This document shows, piece after piece, positions 37,121 through 49,600 of a stretch of DNA of 64,000 bases (within the stretch, counting starts at the first letter, position 1; every line of letters begins with the position of its first letter). The stretch is from Gordius sp. MW1 (Eukaryota; Nematomorpha; Gordioida; Gordea; Gordiidae): contig OZ038528.1 of NCBI GenBank assembly GCA_964036665.1, positions 8,624,501 to 8,688,500 of the forward strand, in the 5' to 3' direction. Below the pieces are notes generated by a model. The model searched no databases, was not told the DNA's origin, and saw only the letters and a list, made by a program, of their open reading frames with translations. Both the position numbers and the translations under genes were made by a program.

Positions 37121-39190
37121 GTGCATTTTTGAAAAATTAAGCACCCACGTTAAGATACAACAAACTAATCGCAACAATAAAACGTTGTCTTTTGTCAAAA
37201 TGATAGTTCTCGCAGCTTAAAACCTCTTTGCGGAAGTCACAAGGATAATAGGATTCTCAAATTGGCTTACTTTTATATATTTTTTTACGCTCTTTCACAT
37301 AGAATCGAAAAAAATGAATATTTTTACCAAAAATTTTTCACATATTTTTTTTTGAACCGTATTCATCCGATGAAAGTTGTCGTTTTCAGACATGGTTTCT
37401 ATGATCCCAAGTAAAAATTTATCAGAATCTAAAAACTATTACCTTGAAATCATCATCGCATAGAGCCATTTTCAAAAATTAAGCACTCACGTTGCGATAC
37501 AACAAACTAATCGCAACAATAAGACTTTGTCTTTTGTCAAAATGATAGTTCTCGCAGCTAAAAACCTCTTTTCGGAAGTAGATCGAGGATAATAGGATTC
37601 TCAAATTGGCTTACTTTTATATATTTTTTCATGCTCTTGCACATAGAACGAAAAAAATAAATATTTTTACCTCAAAATTTTTCACATATTTTTCTTTCAA
37701 CCGTATGCATCCGATGAAAGTTGTCGTTTTCAGACGTGGTTTCGATGATAAAAAGTAAAAATTTATCAGAATCTAAAAACTATTACTTTGAAATCATGAT
37801 CGCATAGAGCCATTTTCAAAAATTAAGCACTCACGTTGCGATACAACAAACTAATCGCAACAATAAAACCTTGTCTTTTGTCAAAATGATAGTTCTCGCA
37901 GCTAAAAACCTCTTTTCGAAAGTAAATCGAGGATAATAGGATTCTCAAATTGGCTTACTTTTATATATTTTTTCATGCTCTTTCACATAGAATCGAAAAA
38001 AATAAATATTTTTACCTCAAAATTTTTCACATATTTTTCTTTGAACCGTATTCATCCGATGAAAGTTGTCGTTTTCAGACGTGGTTTCTATGATCCCAAG
38101 TAAAAATTTATCAGAATCTAAAAACTATTACTTTGAAATCATGATCGCATAGAGCCATTTTCAAAAATTAAGCACTCACGTTGCGATACAACAAACTAAT
38201 CGCAACAATAAAACCTTGTCTTTTGTCAAAATGATAGATCTGGCAGCTCAAAACCTCTTTTCGGAAGTAAATCGAGGATAATAGGATTCTCAAATTGGCT
38301 TACTTTTATATATTTTTTCATGCTCTTTCACATAGAATCGAAAAAAATAAATATTTTTACCTTAAAATTTTTCACATATTTTTCTTTCAACCGTATGCAT
38401 CCGATGAAAGTTGTCGTTTTCAGACGTGGTTTCGATGATAAAAAGTAAAAATTTATCAGAATCTAAAAACTATTACTTTGAAATCATGATCGCATAGAGC
38501 CATTTTCAAAAATTAAGCACTCACGTTGCGATACAACAAACTAATCGCAACAATAAAACGTTGTCTTTTGTCAAAATGATAGTTCTCGTAGCTAAAAACC
38601 TCTTTTCGGAAGTAAATCGAGGATAATAGGATTCTCAAATTGGCTTACTTATATATATTTTTTTATGCTCTTTCACATAGAATCGAAAAAAATAAATATT
38701 TTTACCTCAAAATTTTTCACATATTTTTCTTTTAATCGTATGCACCGCACCGATGAAAGTTGTCGTTTTCAGACGTGGTTTCGATGATAAAAAGTAAAAA
38801 TTTATCAAAATCTAAAAACTATTACTTTGAAATCATGATCGCATAGAGCCATTTTCAAAAATTAAGCACTCACGTTGCGATACAACAAACTAATCGCAAC
38901 AATAAAACCTTGTCTTTTGTCAAAATGATAGTTCTCGCAGCTAAAAACCTCTTTTCGGAAGTCAATCGAGGATAATAGGATTCTCAAATTGGCTTACTTC
39001 TATATATTTTTTGAAGGTCTTTCACATAAAATAACAAAAAAATATTTTTTTTCCAAGAAAAATTTCTAAATTTTTTTATTTCAACCGTATTCATCCGATG
39101 AAAGTTGTCGTTTTCAGACGTGATTTCCATGGTAAAAAGTAAAAATTTATCAGAATCAGAAAACTATTACTTTGAAATCATGATCGCATA
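37121..39190. repeat. 6-monomer tandem duplication within copy 2, second unit
   Basis: This is the partner of 35051-37120, essentially identical. At 39191 it returns to the 'tagcagttttc' continuation seen at 25601. Confidence 0.85.
38999..39090. repeat. strongly divergent half-monomer, copy 3
   Basis: This is the same segment carried by the 2070 bp duplication. It precedes a type C run, as at 25500. Confidence 0.8.
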
Positions 39191-42041
39191 TAGCAGTTTT
39201 CAAAAATTAAGCACACACGCTGCGATACAACCAACTAATCGCAACAATAAAACGTTGTCTTTTGTCAAAATGATAGTTCTCGCAGCTTAAAACCTCTTTT
39301 CGGAAGTCAATCGAGGATAATAGGATTCTCAAATTGGCTTACTTTTATATATTTTTTCATGCTCTTTCACATAGAATCGAAAAAAATAAATTTATTTACC
39401 TCAAAATTTTTCACATATTTTTCTTTGAACCGTTATCATCCGATGAAAGTTGTGGTTTAAAGACGTGGTTTCTATGATCCCAAGTAAAAATTTATCAGAA
39501 TCTGAAAATTATTACTTTGAAATCATGATCGCATAGAGCCATTTTCAAAAATTAAGCATCACGTTGCGATACAACAAACTAATGGCAACAATAAAACGTT
39601 GTCTTTTGTAAAAATGATAGTTCTCGCAGCTTAAAACCTCTTTTCGAAAGTCAATCGAGGATAATAGGATTCTCAAATTGGCTTACTTTTATATATTTTT
39701 TCATGCTCTTTCACATAGAATTGAAAAAAATAAATATTTTTACCTCAAAATTTTCACATATTTTTCTTTCAACCGTATGCATCCGATGAATGTTGTCGTT
39801 TTCAGACGTGGTTTCGATGATAAAAAGTAAAAATTTATCAGAATCAGAAAACTATTACTTTGTAATCATGATCGCATAGTGCATTTTTGAAAAATTAAGC
39901 ACTCACGTTAAGATACAACAAACTAATTGCATCAATAAAACGTTGTCTTTTGTCAAAATGATAGTTCTCGCAACTTAAAACCTCTTTTCGGAAGTCAATC
40001 GAGGATAATAGGATTCTCAAATTTGCTTACTTTTATATATTTTTTCATGCTCTTTCACATAGAATCAAAAAAAAATAAATATTTTTACCTCAAAATTTTT
40101 CACATATTTTTCTTTGAACCGTTATAATCCGATGAAAGTTGTGGTTTTAAGACGTGGTTTCCACGATCCCAAGTAAAAATTTATCAGAATCTGAAAATTA
40201 TTACTTTGAAATCATGATCGCATAGAGCCATTTTTAAAAATTAAGCATCACGTTGCGATACAACAAACTAATGGCAACAATAAAACGTTGTCTTTTGTCA
40301 AAATGATAGTTCTCGCAGCTTAAAACCTCTTTTCGAAAGTCAATCGAGGATAATAGGATTCTCAAATTGGCTTACTTTTATATATTTTTTCATGCTCTTT
40401 CACATAGAATTGAAAAAAATAAATATTTTTACCTCAAAATTTTCACATATTTTTCTTTCAACCGTGTGCATCCGATGAAAGTTGTCGTTTTCAGACGTGG
40501 TTTCGATGATAAAAAGTAAAAATTTATCAGAATCAGAAAACTATTACTTTGAAATCATGATCGCATAGTGCATTTTTGAAAAATTAAGCACTCACGTTAA
40601 GATACAACAAACTAATCGCATCAATAAAACGTTGTCTTTTGTCAAAATGATAGTTCTCGCAACTTAAAACCTCTTTTCGGAAGTCAATCGAGGATAATAG
40701 GATTCTCAAATTGGCTTACTTTTATATATTTTTTCATGCTCTTTCACATAGAATCAAAAAAAAATAAATATTTTTACCTCAAAATTTTTCACATATTTTT
40801 CTTTGAACCGTTATAATCCGATGAAAGTTGTGGTTTTAAGACGTGGTTTCTATGATCCCAAGTAAAAATTTATCAGAATCTGAAAACTATTACTTTGAAA
40901 TCATGATCGCATAGAGCCATTTTTAAAAATTAAGCATCACGTTGCGATACAACAAACTAATCGCAAAGAGAAAACGTTGTCTTTTGTCAAAATGAGTAGT
41001 ACTGGCAGCTTAAAACCTCTTTTCGGAGGTCAATCGAGGATAATAGGATTCTCAAATTGGCTTACTTTTATATATTTTTTCATGCTCTTTCACATAGAAT
41101 GGAAAAAATAGATATTTTTACCTCAAAATTTTTCACATATTTTTCTTTCAACCGTATGCATCCGATGAATGTTGTCGTTTTCAGACGTGGTTTCCATGAT
41201 CCCAAGTAAAAATTTATCAGAATCTGAAAACTATTACTTTAAAATCATGATCGCATAGAGCCATTTTCAAAAATTAAGCACTTACGTTGCGATACAACAA
41301 ACTAATCGCAACAATAAAACGTTGTCTTTTGTCAAAATGATAGTTCTCGCAGCTTAAAACCTCTTTTCGGAAGTCAATCGAGGATAATAGGATTCTCAAA
41401 TTGGCTTACTTTTATATATTTTTTCATGCTCTTTCACATAGAATCGAAAAAAATAAATATTTTTACCTCAAAATCTTTCACATATTTTTCTTTGAACCGT
41501 TTATCATCCGATAAAAGTTGTGGTTTTAAGACGTGGTCTCTATGATCCCAAGTAAAAATTTATCAGAATCTGTAAACTATTACTTTGAAATCATGATCGC
41601 ATAGAGCCATTTTCAAAAATTAAGCATCACGTTGCGATACAACAAACTAATCGCAACAATAAAACATTGTCTTTTGTCAAAATGATAGTTCTCGCAGCTT
41701 AAAACCTCTTTTCGAAAGTCAATCGAGGATAATATGATTCTCAAATTGGCTTACTTTTATATGTTTTTTCATGCTCTTTCACAAAGAATTGAAAAAAATA
41801 AATATTTTTACCTCAAAATTTTTCACATATTTTTCTTTGAACCGTTATCATCCGATGAAAGTTGTGGTTTTAAGACGTGGTTTCTATGATCCCAAGTAAA
41901 AATTTATCAGAATCTGTAAACTATTACTTTGAAATCATGATCGCATAGAGCCATTTTCAAAAATTAAGAATCACGTTGCGATACAACAAACTAATCGCAA
42001 CAATAAAACATTGGCTTTTGTCAAAATGATAGTTCTCGCAG

Positions 42042-42049
42042 CTTAAAAC
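42042..42049. other. empty hAT target site in the duplicated partner
   Basis: A single CTTAAAAC sits at the position orthologous to the insertion (30519 plus 11523). The flanks share private variants with the filled site: 'aaaacattggctttt' upstream (30483 and 42006) and 'catagaatggaaaaaaata' downstream (near 31790 and 42125). This is an unoccupied, never-occupied-looking site. Confidence 0.9.
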
Positions 42050-42469
42050 CTCTTTTCGGAAGTCAATCGAGGATAATAGGATTCTCAAATTGGCTTACTT
42101 TTATATATTTTTCATGCTCTTTCACATAGAATGGAAAAAAATAAATATTTTTACCTCAAAATTTTTCACATATTTTTCTTTGAACCGTTATCATCCGATG
42201 AAAGTTGTGGTTTTAAGACGTGGTTTCTATGATCCCAAGTAAAAATTTATCAGAATCTGTAAACTATTACTTTGAAATCATGATCGCATAGAGCCATTTT
42301 CAAAAATTAAGAATCACGTTGCGATACAACAAACTAATCGCAACAATAAAACATTGTCTTTTGTCAAAATGATAGTTCTCGCAGCTTAAAACCTCTTTTC
42401 GGAAGTCAATCGAGGATAATAGGATTCTCAAATTGGCTTACTTTTATATATTTTTTCATGCTCTTTCAC

Positions 42470-43846
42470 ATAGAATCGAAAAAAATAAATATTTTTAACT
42501 CAAAATTTTCACATATTTTTCTTTCAACCGTGTGCATCCGATGAAAGTTGTCGTTTTCAGACGTGGTTTCGATGATAAAAAGTAAAAATTTATCAGAATC
42601 AGAAAACTATTACTTTAAAATCATGATCGCATAGTGCATTTTTGAAAAATTAAGCACTCACTTTGCGATACAACAAACTAATCGCATCAATAAAACGTTG
42701 TCTTTTGTCAAAATGATAGTTCTCGCAACTTAAAACCTCTTTTCGGAAGTCAATCGAGGATAATAGGATTCTCAAATTGGCTTACTTTTATATATTTTTT
42801 CATGCTCTTTCACATAGAATCGAAAAAATAAATATTTTTACCTCAAAATTTTTCACATATTTTTATTTGAACCGTTATCATCCGATGAAAGTTGTGGTTT
42901 TAAGACGTGGTTTCTATGATCCCAAGTAAAAATATATCAGAATCTGAAAACTATTACTTTGAAATAATGATCGCATAGAGCCATTTTTAAAAATTAAGCA
43001 TCACGTTGCGATACAACAAACTAATCGCAACAATAAAACATTGTCTTTTGTCAAAATGATAGTTCTCGCAGCTTAAAACCTCTTTTCGGAAGTCAATCGA
43101 GGATAATAGGATTCTCAAATTGGCTTACTTTTATATATTTTTTCATGCTCTTTCACAAAGAATTGAAAAAAATAAATATTTTTACCTCAAAATTTTTCAC
43201 ATATTTTTCTTTGAACCGATATCATCCGATGAAAGTTGTGGTTTTAAGACGTGGTTTCCACGATCCCAAGTAAAAATTTATCAGAATCTGAAAACTATTA
43301 CTTTGAAATCATGATCGCATAGAGCCATTTTCAAAAATTAAGCATCACGTTGCGATACAACAAACTAATCGGGACAAGAAAACGTTGTCTTTTGTCAAAA
43401 TGAATAGTTCTGGCAGCTTAAAACCTCTTTTCGGAAGTAAATCGAGGATAAACGGATTCTCAAATTGGCTTACTTTTATATATTTTTTCATGCTCTTTCA
43501 CATAGAATCGAAAAAAAAAAATATTTTTACCTCAAAAATTTTCACATATTTTTCTTTGAACCGTATTCATCCGATGAAAGTTGTCGTTTTCAGACTTGGT
43601 TCCTATGATCCCAAGTAAAAATTTATAAGAATCTGAAAACTATTACTATGAAATCATGATCGCATAGAGCCATTTTCAAAAATTAAGCACTCACGTTGCG
43701 ATACAACAAACTAATGGCAACAATAAAACGTTGTCTTTTGTCAAAATAATAGTTCTCGCAGCTTAAAACCTCTTTTCGGAAGTCAATCGAGGATAATAGG
43801 ATTCTCAAATTGGCTTACTTTTATATATTTTTTCATGCTCTTTCAC
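42470..43846. repeat. 4 monomers present only in segmental copy 2 (1377 bp)
   Basis: The offset between the two segmental copies changes from 10336 just after the hAT element to 11713 by 32097/43810. The four monomers at about 42470-43846 have no counterpart between roughly 32030 and 32145 in copy 1. The difference is a whole number of monomers, so it is an unequal-exchange loss or gain. Edges are uncertain within one monomer. Confidence 0.7.
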
Positions 43847-46600
43847 ATAGAATCAAAAAAAATAAATATTTTTACCTCAAAATTTTTCACATATTTTTCT
43901 TTGAACCGTTATCATCCGATGAATGTTGTGGTTTTAAGACGTGGTTTCCACGATCTCAAATAAAAATTTATCAGAATCTGAAAACTATTACTTTGAAATC
44001 ATAATCGCATAGAGCCATTTTCAAAAATTAAGCATCACGTTGCGATACAACAAACTAATCGGGACAAGAAAACGTTGTCTTTTGTCAAAATGAATAGTTC
44101 TGGCAGCTTAAAACCTCTTTTCGGAAGTAAATCGAGGATAATACGATTCTCAAATTGGCTTACTTTTATATATTTTTTTATGCTCTTTCACAAAGAAATG
44201 AAAAAAATAAATATTTTTACCTCAAAATTTTTCACATTTTTTTCTTTGAACCGTATTCATCCGATGAAAGTTGTGGTTTTAAGACGTGGTTTCTATGATC
44301 CCAAGTAAAAATTTATCAGAATCTGTAAACAATTACTTTGATATCATGATCGCATAGAGCCATTTTTAAAAATTAAGCATCACGTTGCGATACAACAAAC
44401 TAATCGCAACAATAAAACGTTGCCTTTTGTCAAAATGAATAGATTTGGCAGCTTAAAACCTCTTTTCGGAAGTCAATCGAGGATAATAGGATTCTCAAAT
44501 TGGCTTACTTTTATATATTTTTTCATGCTCTTTCACATAGAATCGAAAAAAATAAATATTTTACCACAAAATTTTTCACATATTTTTCTTTCAACCGTAT
44601 GCATCCGATGAAAGTTATCATTTTCAGACTTGGTTTCTATGATCCCAAGTAAAAATTTATCAGAATCTGAAAACTATTACTTTGAAATCATGATCGCATA
44701 GAGCCATTTTCAAAAATTAAGCACTCACGTTGCGATACAACAAACTAATGGCAACAATAAAACGTTGTCTTTTGTCAAAATGATAGTTCTCGCAGCTTAA
44801 AACCTCTTTTCGAAAGTCAATCGAGGATAATAGGATTCTCAAAGGCTTACTTTTATATATTTTTTCATGCTCTTTCACATAGAATGGAAAAAAATAAATA
44901 TTTTTACCTCAAAATTTTTCACATATTTTTCTTTCAACCGTATGCATCCGATGAAAGTTGTCGTTTTCAGACGTGGTTTCCATGATCCCAAGTAAAAATT
45001 TATCAGAATCTGTAAACTATCACTTTGATATCATGATCGCATAGAGCCATTTTCAAAAATTAAGCATCACGTTGCGATACAACAAACTAATCGCAACAAT
45101 AAAACGTTGCCTTTTGTCAAAATGAATAGTTCTGACAGCTTAAAACCTCTTTTCGGAAGTCAATCGAGGATAATAGGATTCTCAAATTGGCTTACTTTTA
45201 TATATTTTTTCATGCTCTTTCACATAGAATGGAAAAAAATAAATATTTTTACCTCAAAATTTTTCACATATTTTTCTTTCAACCGTATGCATCCGATGAA
45301 AGTTGTCGTTTTCAGACGTGGTTTCCATGATCCCAAGTAAAAATTTATCAGAATCTGAAAACTATTACTTTGAAATCATGATCGCATAGAGCCATTTTCA
45401 AAAATTAAGCACTTACGTTGCGATACAACAAACTAATCGCAACAATAAAACGTTGTCTTTTGTCAAAATGATAGTTCTCGCAGCTTAAAACCTCTTTTCG
45501 GAAGTCAATCGAGGATAATAGGATTCTCAAATTGACTTACTTTTATATATTTTTTCATGCTCTTTCACATAGAATCGAAAAAAATAAATATTTTTACCTC
45601 AAAATTTTTCACATATTTTTCTTTGAACCGTTATCATCCGATGAAAGTTGTGTTTTAAGAGGTGGTTTCTATGATCCCAAGTAAAAATTTATCAGAATCT
45701 GTAAACTATTACTTTGAAATCATGATCGCATAGAGCCATTTTCAAAAATTAAGCATCACGTTGCGATACAACAAACTAATCGCAACAATAAAACATTGTC
45801 TTTTGTCAAAATGATAGTTCTCGCAGCTTAAAACCTCTTTTCGGAAGTAAATCGAGGATAAAAGGATTCTCAAATTGGCTTACTTATATATATTTTTTCA
45901 TGCTCTTTCACATAGAATCGAAAAAAATAATATTTTTACCTCAAAATTTTCACATATTTTTCTTTCAACCGTATGCATCCGATGAAAGTTGTCGTTTTCA
46001 GACGTGGTTTCGCTGATAAAAAGTAAAAATTTATCAGAATCAGAAAATAATTACTTTAAAATCATGATCGCATAATGCATTTTTGAAAATTTAAGCACTC
46101 ACGTTGCGATACAACAACTAATCGCATCAATAAAACGTTGTCTTTTGTCAAAATAATAGTTCTCGCAACTTAAAACCTCTTTTCGGAAGTCAATCGAGGA
46201 TAATAGGATTCTCAAAGTGGCTTACTTTTATATATTTTTTCATGCTCTTTCACATAGAATCAAAAAAAATAAATATTTTTACCTCAAAATTTTTAACATA
46301 TTTTTCTTTGAACCGTTATCATCCGATGAATGTTGTGGTTTTAAGACGTGGTTTCCACGATCCCAAGTAAAAATTTATCAGAATCTGAAAACTATTACTT
46401 TGAAATCATGATCGCATAGAGCTATTTTCAAAAATTAAGCATCACGTTGCGATACAACAAACTAATCGGGACAAGAAAACGTTGTCTTTTGTCAAAATGA
46501 ATAGTTCTGGCAGCTTAAAACCTCTTTTCGGAAGTAAATCGAGGATAATAGGATTCTCAAATTGGCTTACTTTTATATATTTTTTTATGCTCTTTCACAA

Positions 46601-49600
46601 AGAATTGAAAAAAATAAATATTTTTACCTCAAAATTTTTCACATATTTTTCTTTGAACCGTATTCATCCGATGAAAGTTGTGGTTTTAAGACGTGGTTTC
46701 TATGATCCCAAGTAAAAATTTATCAGAATCTGTAAACTATTACTTTGATATCATGATCGCATAGAGCCATTTTCAAAAATTAAGCATCACGTTGCGATAC
46801 AACAAACTAATCGCAACAATAAAACGTTGCCTTTTGTCAAAATGAATAGTTCTGGCAGCTTAAAACCTCTTTTCGGAAGTCAATCGAGGATAATAGGATT
46901 CTCAAATTGGCTTACTTTTATATATTTTTTCATGCTCTTTCACAAAGAATCGAAAAAAATAAATATTTTTACCTCAAAAATTTTCACATATTTTTCTTTG
47001 AACCGTATTCATCCGATGAAAGTTGTGGTTTTAAGACCTGGTTTCTATGATCCCAAGTAAAAATTTATCAGAATCTGTAAACTATTACTTTGATATCATG
47101 ATCGCATAGAGCCATTTTCAAAAATTAAGCATCACGTTGCGATACAACAAACTAATCGCAACAATAAAACGTTGTCTTTTGTCAAAATGATAGTTCTCGC
47201 AGCTTAAAACCTCTTTTCGGAAGTCAATCGAGGATAATAGGATTCTCAAATTGGCTTACTTTTATATATTTTTTTTATGCTCTTTCACATAGAATCACAA
47301 AAAATAAATATTTTTACCTCAAAATTTTTCACATATTTTTCTTTGAACCGTATTCATCCGATGAAAGTTGTGGTTTTAAGACGTGGTTTCTATGATCCCA
47401 AGTAAAAATTTATCAGAATCTGTAAACTATTACTTTGATATCATGATCGCATAGAGCCATTTTCAAAAATTAAGCATCACGTTGCGATACAACAAACTAA
47501 TCGCAACAATAAAACGTTGTCTTTTGTCAAAATGAATAGTTCTGGCAGCTTAAAACCTCTTTTCGGAAGTAAATCGAGGATAATAGGATTCTCAAATTGG
47601 CTTCCTTTATATATTTTTTCATGCTCTTTCACATAGAATCGAAAAAAATAAATATTTTTACCTCAAAATTTTTCACATATCTTTCTTTCAACCGTATGCA
47701 TCCGATGAAAGTTGTCGTTTTCAGACGTGGTTTCGATGATAAAAAGTAAAAATTTATCAGAATCAGAAAACTATTACTTTAAAATCATGATCGCATAGTG
47801 CATTTTTGAAAAATTAAGCACTCACGTTGCGATACAACAAACTAATCGCAACAATAAAACGTTGTCTTTTGTCAAAATGATAGTTCTCGCAATTTAAAAC
47901 CTCTTTTCGAAAGTCAATCGAGGATAATAGGATTCTCAAATTGGCTTACTTTTATATATTTTTTCATGCTCTTTCACATAGAATTTAAAAAAATAAATAT
48001 TTTTACCTCAAAATTTTTCACATATTTTTCTTTCAACCGTTATCATCCGATGAAAGTTGTGGTTTTAAGACGTGGTTTCTATGATCCCAAGTAAAAATTT
48101 ATCAGAATCTGTAAACTATTACTTTGAAATCATGATCGCATAGAGCCATTTTTAAAAATTAAGCATCACGTTGCGATACAACAAACTAATCGCAACAATA
48201 AAACATTGTCTTTTGTCAAAATGATAGTTCTCGCAGCTTAAAACCTCTTTTCGGAAGTCAATCGAGGATAATAAGATTCTCAAATTGGCTTACTTTTATA
48301 TATTTTTTCATGTTCTTTCACATAGAATTTAAAAAAACAAATATTTTTACCTCAAAATTTTTCACATATTTTTCTTTCAACCGTTATCATCCGATGAAAG
48401 TTGTGGTTTTAAGACGTGGTTTCTATGATCCCAAGTAAAAATTTATCAGAATCTGAAAACTATTACTTTGAAATCATGATCGCATAGAGCCATTTTCAAA
48501 AATTAAGCACTTACGTTGCGATACAACAAACTAATCGCAACAATAAAACGTTGTCTTTTGTCAAAATGATAGTTCTCGCAGCTTAAAACCTCTTTTCGGA
48601 AGTCAATCGAGGATAATAGGATTCTCAAATTGGCTTACTTTTATATATTTTTTTATGCTCTTTCACATAGAATCAAAAAAAATAAATATTTTTACCTCAA
48701 AATTTTTCACATATTTTTCTTTGAACAGTATTCATCCGATGAAAGTTGTGGTTTTAAGACGTGGTTCCTATGATCCCAAGTAAAAATTTATCAGAATCTG
48801 TAAACTATTACTTTGATATCATGATAGCATAGAGCCCTTTTCAAAAATTAAGCATCACGTTGCGTTACAACAAACTAATCGCAACAATAAAACGTTGTCT
48901 TTTGTCAAAATGAATAGTTCTGGCAGCTTAAAACCTCTTTTCGGAAGTAAATCGAGGATAATAGGATTCTCAAATTGGCTTACTTTATATATTTTTTCAT
49001 GTTCTTTCACATAGAATCGAAAAAAATAAATATTTTTACCTCAAAATTTTTCACATATTTTTCTTTCAACCGTATGCATCCGATGAAAGTTGTCGTTTTC
49101 AGACGTGGTTTCGATGATAAAAAGTAAAAATTTATCAGAATCTGAAAACTATTACTTTGAAATCATGATCGCATGGAGCCATTTTCAAAAATTAAGCAAT
49201 CACGTTGCGATACAACAAACTAATCGCAACAATAAAACGTTGTCTTTTGTCAAAATGATAGTTCTCGCAGCTTAAAACCTCTTTTCGGAAGTCAATCGAG
49301 GATAATAGGATTCTCAAATTGGCTTACTTTATATATTTTTTCATGCTCTTTCACATAGAATCGAAAAAAATAAATATTTTTTCCTCAAAATTTTTCACAT
49401 ATTTTTCTTTCAACCGTTATCATCCGATGAAAGTTGTCGTTTTCAGACGTGGTTTCGATGATAAAAAGTAAAAATTTATCAGAATCAGAAAACTATTACT
49501 TTAAAATCATGATCGCATAGTGCATTTTTGATAAATTAAGCACTCACGTTGCGATACAACAAACTAATCGCAACAATAAAACGTTGTCTTTTGTCAAAAT

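Larger units (their letters stand above)
34888..46600. repeat. large segmental duplication, copy 2
   Basis: The junction lies in 'agaat' (34888-34892). To the left the sequence matches the region ending near 46600 ('tttcacaaagaat'). To the right it matches 23370 onward ('cgaaaaaaattaat', 'ttttccatatat'). After 46600 the array continues with what looks like the original downstream sequence. Copy 2 lacks the hAT element. Confidence 0.85.
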
